This document shows, in pieces, positions 46,440 through 55,494 of a DNA stretch of 64,000 bases. Under the pieces are notes generated by a model. It had not been told where the DNA came from, did not search any database, and saw only the letters and a program-made list of their open reading frames with translations. This DNA is from Arthrobacter bambusae (GTDB lineage: Bacteria; Actinomycetota; Actinomycetes; Actinomycetales; Micrococcaceae), in the NCBI RefSeq assembly GCF_030812595.1, contig NZ_JAUSSZ010000003.1, forward strand, positions 307,505-371,504, given 5' to 3'. How positions within the stretch are numbered: position 1 is the first letter of the stretch; each line of letters opens with the position of its first letter. The translations under genes and the position numbers were made by a program.

Positions 46440-47552
46440 ATGGTTCGTATGGAGTCTCAGCAGCAAGCCCAGTCCCTCATCAACTGGGAGCTGGCCGCCT
46501 CCACGGCTGCCCGGCTCGCTCCCCCCGGTCCATCACTGAGCCCGGCCCAGATCGGCAAAGCCGTGGACAGCCTGCGTCACAGCGCCGACAGCTCGGTACC
46601 GCATGTGCATGACATCACCGGTTTGGAAGCCGCGCGCGATCTCCGCGACTCCCACGTCCTGGTGGTCGACCGCGCGTCGTGGGCGAAGGCCAATACGCAA
46701 AGTTTTGCCGTGATGCTCCAGCCGGCACTTCAGCAAATGCTCGATTCCCGGCGCGGACCGGCGATGACGCCCGCCGCGGCCGCTGCGAGCGGCGCCATTA
46801 CCGGCAGCCAGCTCGGGGCTGTGCTTGCCTTCTTGTCGAGCAAGGTCCTGGGTCAATACGATCCCTTCGCGTCGCTCGCACCGGACTCGAAAGCGCCGCC
46901 TGCCGGGCGGCTCCTGCTGGTGGCCCCTAACATCATTTCCGTGGAGCGCGAACTCAACGTGGATCCGGACGATTTCCGGCTCTGGGTCTGCCTTCACGAG
47001 CAGACCCACCGGGTGCAATTCGCTGCGGCGCCTTGGCTCCGGACCCACATGCTTGAGGAAATCGAACGCCTCAGCGCCAATTTGCTGGGCAATGTGGACT
47101 CCATTATGGAGCGCGCCACGGCCGCCGCCCGGTCCTTGCGCGATCGCTCCGCCGGCGCCGTACCCCGCCGCGGGGCCATTTTGGACCTGCTGCAGAACCC
47201 CGAGGAGAAGGCGTCCCTCTCGCACCTCACAGCGGTCATGAGCTTGCTGGAAGGCCACGCCAATGTAGTGATGGACGCCGTCGATTCCACCCTGGTTCCG
47301 TCGGTGAAGACCATCAGGCAGCGCTTCAGCGCGCGGGGCAAGGACCGCGGCATGATCGAGAAATTCATCCGTAACATCCTCGGGCTGGATGCCAAGATGC
47401 GCCAGTACAGCGACGGAGCCAAGTTCGTCCGTGAGGTGGTTGCGGCCGCCGGCATGGAGGGCCTGAACCGGGTCTGGGAATCGGCCGAAAAACTGCCCAC
47501 CGAAGCCGAAATCCACGACTCCAAGCTGTGGCTTGAGCGGATGGGGCTGTGA
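46440..47552 (+). CDS. Zinc-dependent metalloprotease (DUF2342 family)
   Basis: This 370-residue actinobacterial protein has a HEQTH zinc motif (186-190), followed downstream by an Ala-rich helical region and the conserved SLLEGHANVVMDAVD segment that probably supplies further ligands. The family is sometimes labelled F420-associated, without biochemical proof. No signal peptide is present, so it acts in the cytosol. It ends in a GTGA overlap with tilS, a linkage common in actinobacteria. ATG 46449 is an alternative start. Confidence 0.88.
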   Translation: MVRMESQQQAQSLINWELAASTAARLAPPGPSLSPAQIGKAVDSLRHSADSSVPHVHDITGLEAARDLRDSHVLVVDRASWAKANTQSFAVMLQPALQQMLDSRRGPAMTPAAAAASGAITGSQLGAVLAFLSSKVLGQYDPFASLAPDSKAPPAGRLLLVAPNIISVERELNVDPDDFRLWVCLHEQTHRVQFAAAPWLRTHMLEEIERLSANLLGNVDSIMERATAAARSLRDRSAGAVPRRGAILDLLQNPEEKASLSHLTAVMSLLEGHANVVMDAVDSTLVPSVKTIRQRFSARGKDRGMIEKFIRNILGLDAKMRQYSDGAKFVREVVAAAGMEGLNRVWESAEKLPTEAEIHDSKLWLERMGL

Positions 47553-48676
47553 CCGCAGGTACCAGATCGGGCCCCGCGGCAAGCAGCGGACGACGGCGTC
47601 CCGGGCGTTTGGCGCCGGTCGTTGGCAAAGCGCGGAACATGTTGCAGGACGCGCTGGCATCCGCGGGCTATCCGGAGCGAATCCTGGTGGCCTGCAGCGG
47701 CGGGCCGGACTCCTTGGCCCTCGCTTCAGTGGCTGCCTACTTCGCCCGACGAGGCCATGTGCACGGCCACCCCGTGGGTGTTGCCGCCGTCGTCGTTGAC
47801 CACCAGCTGCAGGAGGGCTCCAGGGAGGTTGCGGCACGCACGGTGTCGATCCTGGAGGGGCTGGGCCTCTCGCCCGTCCAGCTGCGGACCGTGGATGTGG
47901 AGGCTACCGGTTTCGGGCCCGAGGCCGCGGCCCGGGACGCCCGGCACGCGGCCCTCGAAGCAGCAGCCACGGAACTCGGCTGCGGAGCAATCCTGCTCGG
48001 GCACACCCTGGACGACCAGGCCGAACAGGTGCTCTTGGGCCTGGCCCGGGGCTCGGGAACCCGCTCCCTCGCGGGAATGCGCCCCGCCCGCGGCAAGCTT
48101 CTTCGTCCCTTCCTCGGGCTTCGCCGCGCCGAAACCCTCGAGATCTGCGAGACCGAGGAACTCGAAACCTGGCACGATCCCAGTAACGCGGACCCAGCCT
48201 TCGCCCGCTCGCGGACCCGGGTGGAGGTGATGCCTTTGCTTGAAGACAAGTTGGGGCCCGGCGTCGCCGAATCGCTCGCCCGTACCGCCTCGATCCTGCA
48301 ACAGGATGCTGACTTCCTGGACCAGCTTGCCGCGGAGAGCTATGCGGGGCTCGTGAACCGGGCCGACGATGGAGTCTGGCTGCCCGAAGACCGCTTGAGG
48401 CAATTGCCTCCCGCGCTGAGGTTCCGGGTGATCGCCAAAGCAGCGGCCGACGTCGGGGGCCAACAGCCCGGATACGGGCGCCTCCAGGCCGCCGAGGCCT
48501 TACTGCGCCGGCAGGGATCGGCGGGTCCCGTGCAGCTTCCCGGAAACGTCAACGTCTACCGCGTATCCCTGAGCGAATTGGAACGGGAGGCCTCAGCAGG
48601 GCGACCAACCGTTCCCCGCGAAGGCGGCGGCTGTGGGAAGCTAGTATTCCGGCATCAAAGATCGCCCCAACACTAG
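47549..48676 (+). CDS. tilS: tRNA(Ile)-lysidine synthetase
   Basis: This 375-residue enzyme makes lysidine at the wobble position of tRNA-Ile(CAU) so that it reads AUA. The PP-loop motif SGGPDS lies at 50-55, followed by [32 protein letters not shown] and [10 protein letters not shown]. The start is GTG overlapping the previous stop. It lies upstream of hpt with a 31-base gap, the usual bacterial tilS-hpt-ftsH order. Confidence 0.95.
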   Translation: MTAGTRSGPAASSGRRRPGRLAPVVGKARNMLQDALASAGYPERILVACSGGPDSLALASVAAYFARRGHVHGHPVGVAAVVVDHQLQEGSREVAARTVSILEGLGLSPVQLRTVDVEATGFGPEAAARDARHAALEAAATELGCGAILLGHTLDDQAEQVLLGLARGSGTRSLAGMRPARGKLLRPFLGLRRAETLEICETEELETWHDPSNADPAFARSRTRVEVMPLLEDKLGPGVAESLARTASILQQDADFLDQLAAESYAGLVNRADDGVWLPEDRLRQLPPALRFRVIAKAAADVGGQQPGYGRLQAAEALLRRQGSAGPVQLPGNVNVYRVSLSELEREASAGRPTVPREGGGCGKLVFRHQRSPQH

Positions 48677-48707
48677 CCGCACCCACGCATCAACACAGGA
48701 GCCATTG

Positions 48708-49259
48708 GTGGATTCAAACGACGTCCAGGCAGACCTCAAACACGTTCTCTACACCAAGGAGCAGATCCAGAAACGGATCGCCGAACTTGCTGCACAGATT
48801 GACAAGGACTACGAGGGCCGTGAGCTGCTGATCGTCGGCGTGCTCAAGGGTGCCGTCATGGTCATGGCAGACCTCGCCCGTGCGCTGCACAGCCACGTCA
48901 GCATGGACTGGATGGCGGTGTCTTCGTATGGATCCGGTACCCAGTCCTCGGGAGTGGTGCGCATCCTCAAGGACCTTGATACCGACCTCATGGGCAAGGA
49001 TGTCCTGATCGTCGAAGACATCATCGATTCCGGCCTGACCCTCTCCTGGCTCAAGACCAACCTCGAATCGCGGGGCACCGCTTCCGTGGAAATCTGCACG
49101 GCTTTCCGCAAGCCTACGGCCGCCAAGGTCGAGATTGACGTCAAGTACGTCGGCTATGACATTCCCAACGAATTCGTCGTTGGCTACGGACTGGATTACG
49201 CCGAGAAATACCGCAACTTGGACTTCGTGGGAACCCTCGCCCCGCACGTCTACGAATAG
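48708..49259 (+). CDS. hpt: Hypoxanthine phosphoribosyltransferase
   Basis: This 183-residue purine salvage enzyme converts hypoxanthine or guanine with PRPP to the nucleotide. The PRPP loop [17 protein letters not shown] is complete, with [17 protein letters not shown] upstream and [11 protein letters not shown] at the C-terminus. GTG 48708 is favoured over TTG 48705 by spacing from CACAGGA. A terminator follows, separating it from the exported-protein cluster. Confidence 0.96.
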   Translation: MDSNDVQADLKHVLYTKEQIQKRIAELAAQIDKDYEGRELLIVGVLKGAVMVMADLARALHSHVSMDWMAVSSYGSGTQSSGVVRILKDLDTDLMGKDVLIVEDIIDSGLTLSWLKTNLESRGTASVEICTAFRKPTAAKVEIDVKYVGYDIPNEFVVGYGLDYAEKYRNLDFVGTLAPHVYE

Positions 49260-49295
49260 CCTTTTCGCGCTGCGGCATTGCCGCGAATGAAAGCG

Positions 49296-49338
49296 AGAGA
49301 GGTCGGCCGTCCCCTTGGGAGGCCGACCTTCTCTTTTT
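49296..49338 (+). terminator. Rho-independent terminator after hpt
   Basis: AGAGAGGTCGGCC pairs with GGCCGACC-T-TCTCT with one bulge and a 12-base loop, followed by a TTTTT tract. It lies 37 bases after the hpt stop. Confidence 0.9.
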
Positions 49339-49426
49339 AACTCATTCGGGGAGGGCTGGCGATGTTGGGCAATTCGCGTGTTAGCGTTCAGCTCATTAGT
49401 TGCTTACTTGACCTGTGGGGGGCATT

Positions 49427-50032
49427 TTGAGTATCGATTCTGTTTCGGCGTCAAAGCGGGGAAAAGTCCGGGCGCTTCTGGCTGGTGGATTGGTCCTGGG
49501 GGTCGGCGCCGCAGCGGTGTTGGCCGCGTGGAATGACTCCGAGTTCGCCACCGGAACATTCACGGCGGGCACCTTCAATCTTCAAGGAAGCACCGACGGG
49601 ACGTCCTATTCGGAGCACTCTGCTTCCCCTGGAGCCGCCCTGCCATTCACCCTCAACCCATCCAACCTGGCGCAAGGGGACACTGTCTACGCACCCTTCG
49701 CGGTTCGGTTGGCGGCCAATACCAGCACGGGGTCAACGGTCACGGTACACACAGCCGCCGCCACCGGCTCGGTCGCGAACCTGAGCTTCGAGCTCGTTGA
49801 ACCCACTTCCTTCGGATGCTCCAGCGCCACTACGGGAACCCAATTGGTGCCCGCGGGTACCGCTCTCGACGGAACGCTGAGCGGAGTTACCTTCACGCTC
49901 AACGCCGGCAGCCCCCCGAGCGATCCTGGTGATGCGGTCTTCCTCTGCTTCAAAGTGACGGCGGCCACGGGCTTGGTCCAAGGGCAAAGCGGTACGGCGA
50001 CGTGGCAGTTCGCTGCGGCATCCACCTCCTGA
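49427..50032 (+). CDS. Secreted protein with SipW-dependent (TasA/CalY-type) leader
   Basis: This is a 201-residue predicted exported protein. The N-terminus is a basic region (ASKRGKVR), a hydrophobic core (ALLAGGLVLGVGAAAVLAAW) and then the alternate signal motif NDSEFATGTFTAGTF, which marks SipW-processed TasA/CalY-type proteins. The mature part is beta-rich, Ser/Thr/Gly-rich and has two cysteines (FGC and FLCF) that could pair. TTG 49427 has GGGGGG five bases before it, while a GTG at 49415 would be an alternative. It is the first gene of a five-gene cluster, with no homologue of known fold certain by eye. Confidence 0.8.
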   Translation: MSIDSVSASKRGKVRALLAGGLVLGVGAAAVLAAWNDSEFATGTFTAGTFNLQGSTDGTSYSEHSASPGAALPFTLNPSNLAQGDTVYAPFAVRLAANTSTGSTVTVHTAAATGSVANLSFELVEPTSFGCSSATTGTQLVPAGTALDGTLSGVTFTLNAGSPPSDPGDAVFLCFKVTAATGLVQGQSGTATWQFAAASTS

Positions 50033-50041
50033 CCAGCCACG

Positions 50042-50674
50042 ATGACCGGACGCAGGGCGACTCGTCGGGCTGAGGGGGGCCGACAACGCTTCCTTCGTGT
50101 GCGCGCCATCTTGGCCGGAGGCCTGGTTCTCGGTGTTGGGTGCACATTCACGCTCGCTGCCTGGAACGATTCAGAGTTCGCGGCGGGAACGTTCACGGCC
50201 AGCTCGTTCCAGCTCGAATCCTCCGTCAATTCAGGAGGCGCATGGCTGGCGCACCCCACTTCGGGATCTGGCGCCACCATGGCGTTCAATGCGGCAGGAA
50301 TGTCACCAAGCACCGTCAACTACGCTCCCATCTGGATCCGGACTACGGCGGGATCGCTTTCCGGGACTTTGACTCTCCAGGGAGCCAGCAACGACAACGC
50401 CGCCTTGGCCGCTGCCTTGGCCTATCGCGTGGTCCGGTACTCGTCCGGAACGTGCGACTCGAGCCAGTTCACGGCGGGTGCCAGCTACCTCGTCGGTACC
50501 TCGGCATCGAAGGTGCCACTGACGACGTCCGGCGCCGCAACAGCGGTGGCCGCGAACTCGCTGAGCCCTACGCAGCTGTGCTTTGAGATCACCATGCTTG
50601 CCTCGGCGGACAATTCCCTGCAGGGGACCAACGTGACGGCAACGTGGGAAATCAGGGGGGCGTCGGACTCGTGA
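50042..50674 (+). CDS. Second SipW-dependent-type secreted protein, paralogue of the first
   Basis: This is a 210-residue predicted exported protein sharing the leader of the upstream gene almost exactly (AILAGGLVLGVG, then WNDSEFAAGTFTAS). The mature part is a Ser/Thr/Ala-rich beta-type domain with two cysteines (GTC and LCFE) at similar relative places. This suggests tandem duplication. It starts 9 bases after the preceding stop and overlaps the signal peptidase start as GTGA. It is probably a fibre or matrix subunit (inference). Confidence 0.8.
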   Translation: MTGRRATRRAEGGRQRFLRVRAILAGGLVLGVGCTFTLAAWNDSEFAAGTFTASSFQLESSVNSGGAWLAHPTSGSGATMAFNAAGMSPSTVNYAPIWIRTTAGSLSGTLTLQGASNDNAALAAALAYRVVRYSSGTCDSSQFTAGASYLVGTSASKVPLTTSGAATAVAANSLSPTQLCFEITMLASADNSLQGTNVTATWEIRGASDS

Positions 50675-51255
50675 CTGTGGTGCTGAAGCGGGCCGCGTCC
50701 CGACCACGGGGAGCCAGCGACCGCCGGCGCCTCGGCGACGCCGTGCGCGAGACGTTGCTTAACCTCGCGGCGGTCGGCGGCGCGATCTGCATACTCCTGA
50801 CCTTGGCGGCAGTGTTTTTCCACATCACGCTCATCATGTTCAAGACCGGCTCGATGTCTCCGACTATCCCTGCTGGATCGCTCGCGGTGGTGCGGGAGGT
50901 CCCGGTGTCGGAGGTCCGGATCGGAGACATTGTGACCGTGGACCGGCCGGGGCAGTTGCCCGTCACCCACCGGGTCACATCCTCCCGGATGATCGACGGC
51001 ACCACCGCCGTCCTCACGCTCAAAGGCGACGCCAACCGGGTGGAGGATCCCGCACCGTACACCGTCTCCAAAGTCCGCACGGTGCTCTATTCGGTGCCGG
51101 GTATTGCCTACCTCGTTGCGGGAGCATCGAACCCCTGGGTGCTCGGCGGCACCACGCTTGCCGTCTCCGCCTTGGTGACCTGGGCGCTGTGGCCCCGGCA
51201 GGAGAGCGCCCGTCCGGAGAGAGACCAGCGGGCGCGGCACAAGGCGAGGGCATGA
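50671..51255 (+). CDS. sipW: Signal peptidase I, ER/archaeal-type (SipW-like)
   Basis: This 194-residue membrane protease is predicted to cut the leaders of the flanking exported proteins. It has an N-terminal helix (about 31-52) followed by the nucleophile motif GSMSPTI (Ser61), then THRV (His100, where ordinary bacterial enzymes have Lys) and GDANRVED (Asp120). The Ser/His/Asp set is the ER-type S26B arrangement seen in Bacillus SipW. A second helix lies at about 148-174, followed by a basic tail. The GTG start overlaps the previous stop. Confidence 0.88.
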   Translation: MTVVLKRAASRPRGASDRRRLGDAVRETLLNLAAVGGAICILLTLAAVFFHITLIMFKTGSMSPTIPAGSLAVVREVPVSEVRIGDIVTVDRPGQLPVTHRVTSSRMIDGTTAVLTLKGDANRVEDPAPYTVSKVRTVLYSVPGIAYLVAGASNPWVLGGTTLAVSALVTWALWPRQESARPERDQRARHKARA

Positions 51256-51965
51256 CCGGCTACCTAAGCCGCCGGGGTCACGCGGCAACAGCCACCTTGG
51301 TATCGCTGAGTCTGCTGGGCGCCGCTCCGGCGTCTGCCGCCGCAGACGGGCCGGACCTGATCCTGACGCACGGCGGCAACAATCCGCCTACCGTCCTTGC
51401 GCCCGGATCGACCAACAGGTGGAGTATCGGGGTGACCACCAGGGCAGTGACGCTGCGCGATTTGAGGCTGCGGCTGCTTGCGGAGGGCGCGCTCGCGCAG
51501 TTTGACGCTTCCGACCCGGCGGCGCGACTAGTCACGGTGAGCGTCCGAAGCTGCGCCACCGCCTGGACGGCCGAGGCCTGCCGGTCCGGCGAAAAGACCG
51601 TCATCCCGGCGACGACCCTTTCCGCTTTGGGCGGCACAACCAGTCTTGCGAACCCCGACGGCGGAATCCCTGCCGGCGTCGAACTGCTGCTTGAGGTGGC
51701 GCTTTCGCCGTCGGCGGGCAACAGCGCGCAGGGCCTTTCAGCCACAATTACCGCACGGGTTGATGCCGCGGGAGAGCCCGTGTCGGCGCTGGACATCCCC
51801 GCTGCCGGCCTCCCTGACACAGGATTCCGCCTCGGCATCTTTGCGCTTCTGGGCCTTGGTGCCGTCCTGGTGGGGGCTGTCGCGTCGAGGTTCGCCGGCG
51901 CCCGTGCCGTCGCCACCGCCGATCGAATCGTGCCCGCCCGTGATCCGGGTGGGGATCGATGCTAA
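51252..51965 (+). CDS. Secreted LPDTG-motif protein, possible sortase substrate
   Basis: This 237-residue protein begins with an ordinary Sec signal peptide ending in APASAA (about 30), unlike its neighbours. It has a beta-rich middle (residues 35-180), then LPDTG (187-191), a hydrophobic helix (about 194-211) and a 26-residue Arg-containing tail. Tails of sortase substrates are normally only a few residues, so this could instead be a C-terminal membrane anchor. No sortase gene lies in the window. ATG 51252 overlaps the sipW stop as ATGA. It may display or tether the fibre proteins (inference). Confidence 0.78.
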   Translation: MTGYLSRRGHAATATLVSLSLLGAAPASAAADGPDLILTHGGNNPPTVLAPGSTNRWSIGVTTRAVTLRDLRLRLLAEGALAQFDASDPAARLVTVSVRSCATAWTAEACRSGEKTVIPATTLSALGGTTSLANPDGGIPAGVELLLEVALSPSAGNSAQGLSATITARVDAAGEPVSALDIPAAGLPDTGFRLGIFALLGLGAVLVGAVASRFAGARAVATADRIVPARDPGGDRC

Positions 51966-52489
51966 GACCCCCGACGCCGCGCAGGCTAAGGTCGCTGCTC
52001 GCGGTGGCCGTGGTCGCGTCCGCTCTCTTGGTGGTCCCGGATGGAACCGGGACGACGGACGCGAGCTGGACCGCCTCCGAATTCGGCTCCGGAACACTGA
52101 AAGCGTTCAAGGTTCCGGCGCCCGTCATGATCAGCCCGTGCACTCTCAGCACGGGCTTTGCCGGGGCCGACCCCGTGATTACTGTTAACTGGCAGTTCCC
52201 CGCGGGAACCGGGTATGTGGCACCCGCCAACGTCAATTACTACGTAGCCAGCGGCGGGTTGCTTTCAAACCTGACTCCCGTGACCGTTGGAAGCAGCCTG
52301 GCCACCACGGGCCCAGTAAATGGGATATATACGACGCAGTTCAAGTCAGGCATCCTGAGCGGACTGCTCGGCGGATCCTACGGCGTCTATCTGCAGACGA
52401 AGGACGGCTCGGGGTGGGTCTCCACCCTGGCCACGGCAAACGCGTCCATGGGCCTGGCCGGCATCAACCCGGTATGTACTGTGCAGTAG
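51959..52489 (+). CDS. Third small exported protein of the cluster (SipW-type-like leader)
   Basis: This is a 176-residue protein. A basic start (RPPTPRRLRS) and a hydrophobic stretch (LLAVAVVASALLVV) are followed by TTDASWTASEFGSGTLKAF, which resembles the W..SEF..GT pattern of the two proteins above. Two cysteines, one of them near the C-terminus (NPVCTVQ), are present. The rest is Gly/Ser/Thr/Tyr-rich and probably beta-structured. It overlaps the preceding stop by 7 bases. It could be a capping or minor component. Confidence 0.76.
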   Translation: MLRPPTPRRLRSLLAVAVVASALLVVPDGTGTTDASWTASEFGSGTLKAFKVPAPVMISPCTLSTGFAGADPVITVNWQFPAGTGYVAPANVNYYVASGGLLSNLTPVTVGSSLATTGPVNGIYTTQFKSGILSGLLGGSYGVYLQTKDGSGWVSTLATANASMGLAGINPVCTVQ

Positions 52490-52738
52490 TCGCAACCGTA
52501 GTCGCAACCGCTACGCGCTTGAGTGCGACTCGCAACACGGGGTTCCCGAAAGAACCATGTATTTCCCCGGGAGCTTCCGGAATTGCCTGTTCATGTACGC
52601 CTAGAGGGAACTTTTGCCCATCACTGTGCGTGAATCACTCCGAACGGTGTAAAGCTAGAAACTGACGCAGCACCACACGCGCGCAGAAGCTGCGCCGTGC
52701 AGCACTACCAGGAGGGACGGGGCGGAGCCCCCGAACAG

Positions 52739-54808
52739 ATGAAAGCTAAGAGTTTCTTCAAGGGCCCGGGCATCTGGATTGTTGTCGTAGTCGGCTTGCT
52801 CCTGGTGGCATTTGCAACCCTTGCCCCCGGCGGATCCACGCGCATCGACACCGACAAGGGCCTCGCGGTCCTCGCCCAGAGCGGCAAGGTGGACCAGGCA
52901 AAGATCTACGACGCCGAGAACCGCGTCGACCTGACGCTGAAAGACAACCTCGTCATCGATGGCCAGGACAAGGGCAAGAACGTCCAGTTCTTCTACGTCA
53001 CCGCACGGGCCGGGGACGTCGTCAAGGCCGTCACCAACGCCCAACCGTCCGGTGGCTTCACGGACCAGCCGGTCGAGAACAACTGGTTCTCCGGACTGTT
53101 CTCCCTCCTCGTCCCCGTGCTCCTTCTCGGTGTGCTTTTCTGGTTCCTGCTCTCGCGCATGCAAGGCGGCGGTTCCAAGGTGATGCAGTTCGGCAAGTCG
53201 AAGGCCAAGTTGGTCAACAAGGACATGCCGCAGGTCACCTTCGCGGACGTCGCCGGAGCGGATGAAGCCGTCGAGGAACTCCAGGAAATCAAGGAATTCC
53301 TCGCAGAACCGGCAAAGTTCCAAGCGGTTGGCGCAAAGATTCCCAAGGGCGTGCTGCTCTACGGCCCTCCCGGTACCGGCAAGACGCTCCTGGCCCGCGC
53401 CGTCGCAGGCGAGGCCGGCGTCCCGTTCTTCTCGATCTCGGGCTCGGACTTCGTCGAAATGTTCGTCGGCGTCGGTGCTTCCCGCGTCCGCGACCTTTTC
53501 GAACAGGCCAAGTCCAACGCGCCCGCCATCATCTTCGTTGACGAAATCGACGCCGTCGGCCGTCACCGTGGCGCCGGTATTGGCGGCGGCAACGACGAGC
53601 GCGAACAGACCCTCAACCAGCTCCTGGTCGAAATGGACGGCTTTGACGTCAAGACCAACGTCATCCTGATCGCGGCAACCAACCGTCCGGACGTCCTGGA
53701 CCCTGCCCTGCTCCGTCCTGGCCGCTTCGACCGCCAGATCACCGTGGAAGCACCGGACCTTATTGGTCGCGAACAGATCCTGCAGGTCCACGCCAAGGGC
53801 AAGCCGATGGCCCATGGGGTCGACCTAAAGGCCGTCGCGAAGAAGACTCCTGGTTACACCGGCGCTGACCTTGCCAACGTGCTCAACGAGGCCGCCCTCC
53901 TGACTGCCAGGTCCAACGCCAACCTGATTGACGACCGCGCCCTGGACGAGGCAATCGACCGCGTCATGGCCGGTCCGCAGAAGCGCAGCCGCGTCATGAA
54001 GGAAATGGAGCGGAAGATCACGGCCTACCACGAGGGTGGCCACGCCCTGGTGGCGGCAGCACTGCGCAATTCCGCCCCTGTCACGAAGATCACCATCCTG
54101 CCCCGCGGCCGCGCCCTTGGCTACACCATGGTTGTCCCGGAGGACGACAAGTACTCGATCACGCGCAACGAACTCCTGGACCAGATGGCCTACGCCATGG
54201 GTGGCCGCGTTGCGGAGGAAATCGTCTTCCACGACCCCTCCACGGGAGCCTCGAACGATATCGAAAAGGCCACCGGAACGGCCCGGAAGATGGTCACCCA
54301 ATTCGGCATGAGCGAACGCATCGGCGCCGTGAAGCTTGGCGCAGGCGGCGGCGAGCCGTTCCTGGGCCGGGACATGGCCCAGGAACGGAACTACTCGGAC
54401 TCGGTGGCGTACATCGTTGACGAGGAAGTGCGCCGCCTGATCGATCAGGCCCACGATGAGGCCTATGCGATCCTGACCGAGAACCGCGACGTCCTGGACC
54501 AGTTGGCCCTGGAACTGCTGGAGCGCGAAACGCTGAATCAGGCCGAGATCGCCCACATCTTCCGCGACATCCGCAAGCGCGACTTCCGCGAGGTCTGGCT
54601 GTCCAAGGAGTCCCGTCCGGTCCAGACCATCCCGCCGGTGGAAACCCGCGCGGAGAAGGCAGAGCGCGAAGCACGGGAACAAGCCAAGGCAGCCCGCCTT
54701 GACGAGCCCCTCGACGCCCAGCCCCCGCACCCGCAGGGAGTCAGCAGCCAGGAGTCATTCACCGGCCAAGGACCTGACGCGGGCACCGACGTTTCGCATC
54801 AAGGCTAA
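52739..54808 (+). CDS. ftsH: ATP-dependent zinc metalloprotease FtsH
   Basis: This 689-residue membrane AAA protease degrades misfolded and short-lived membrane and cytosolic proteins. It has two helices (about 11-28 and 118-138), an AAA module with Walker A GPPGTGKT (209-216), Walker B IIFVDEID (264-271) and the arginine-finger region GRFDRQ, then the zinc motif HEGGH (431-435). The tail after residue 610 is hydrophilic and Ala/Glu-rich. ATG 52739 is preferred to GTG 52697. FolE follows after 10 bases. Confidence 0.96.
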   Translation: MKAKSFFKGPGIWIVVVVGLLLVAFATLAPGGSTRIDTDKGLAVLAQSGKVDQAKIYDAENRVDLTLKDNLVIDGQDKGKNVQFFYVTARAGDVVKAVTNAQPSGGFTDQPVENNWFSGLFSLLVPVLLLGVLFWFLLSRMQGGGSKVMQFGKSKAKLVNKDMPQVTFADVAGADEAVEELQEIKEFLAEPAKFQAVGAKIPKGVLLYGPPGTGKTLLARAVAGEAGVPFFSISGSDFVEMFVGVGASRVRDLFEQAKSNAPAIIFVDEIDAVGRHRGAGIGGGNDEREQTLNQLLVEMDGFDVKTNVILIAATNRPDVLDPALLRPGRFDRQITVEAPDLIGREQILQVHAKGKPMAHGVDLKAVAKKTPGYTGADLANVLNEAALLTARSNANLIDDRALDEAIDRVMAGPQKRSRVMKEMERKITAYHEGGHALVAAALRNSAPVTKITILPRGRALGYTMVVPEDDKYSITRNELLDQMAYAMGGRVAEEIVFHDPSTGASNDIEKATGTARKMVTQFGMSERIGAVKLGAGGGEPFLGRDMAQERNYSDSVAYIVDEEVRRLIDQAHDEAYAILTENRDVLDQLALELLERETLNQAEIAHIFRDIRKRDFREVWLSKESRPVQTIPPVETRAEKAEREAREQAKAARLDEPLDAQPPHPQGVSSQESFTGQGPDAGTDVSHQG

Positions 54809-54818
54809 GCTTTCTGCT

Positions 54819-55487
54819 GTGACTCACATCGACGACGACGACTTCAGCGGTGCCGCCAGTGATGCAATCGGCGGCACCTCCGGGGGGACGCCAGACGGAC
54901 ACGGCCACGGGCACCACTCATATAAGGTCGACCGCCCCCGCATTGAGGCGGCCGTCCGCGAGATCCTCATTGCCGTGGGGGAGGACCCTGACCGTGGCGG
55001 ACTCCTGGATACGCCAAAGCGGGTTGCCAAGGCTTACGCCGAGGTGTTCGCGGGCCTGCACCAGGATCCTGAGCATGTCCTCTCCACCACGTTCGACCTC
55101 GACCACGAGGAACTCGTGCTGGTCAAGGACATCCCGTTCTATTCCACGTGCGAGCACCATTTGGTACCGTTCCACGGCGTCGCGCACGTTGGATACATTC
55201 CTTCCCACGACGGCAAAGTGACGGGACTGAGCAAGCTGGCCCGACTAGTGGACATTTATGCCCGCAGGCCCCAGGTCCAGGAACGCCTGACCACCCAGAT
55301 CGTCGAAGCGCTTGTTACCCACCTCAAGCCGCGGGGCGCGATCGTCGTCGTCGAATGCGAACACATGTGCATGTCCATGCGTGGCATCCGCAAGCCCGGC
55401 GCCAAGACCGTCACCAGCGCAGTGCGCGGGCAACTTCATGACCCGGCCACCCGTGCCGAAGCCATGAGCCTCATACTCGGAAGGTAA
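54819..55487 (+). CDS. folE: GTP cyclohydrolase I
   Basis: This 222-residue enzyme converts GTP to dihydroneopterin triphosphate, the first step of folate synthesis. The zinc cysteine/histidine set is visible in [14 protein letters not shown] and in [12 protein letters not shown], and [14 protein letters not shown] is typical. The N-terminal 40 residues are an acidic and His/Gly-rich extension beyond the core. GTG 54819 is chosen as the first in-frame start after the ftsH stop; its ribosome site is weak. Confidence 0.95.
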   Translation: MTHIDDDDFSGAASDAIGGTSGGTPDGHGHGHHSYKVDRPRIEAAVREILIAVGEDPDRGGLLDTPKRVAKAYAEVFAGLHQDPEHVLSTTFDLDHEELVLVKDIPFYSTCEHHLVPFHGVAHVGYIPSHDGKVTGLSKLARLVDIYARRPQVQERLTTQIVEALVTHLKPRGAIVVVECEHMCMSMRGIRKPGAKTVTSAVRGQLHDPATRAEAMSLILGR

Positions 55488-55494
55488 CAAGACC

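Noticed and set aside
49427..52489. A prophage or integrative element as the origin of the cluster
   Set aside because: No integrase, attachment duplication or tRNA edge is present; composition is like the neighbours. Simple gene insertion remains possible.
52655..53815. A 386-codon minus-strand frame inside ftsH
   Set aside because: It is a shadow of ftsH, which carries every AAA and zinc motif on the plus strand.
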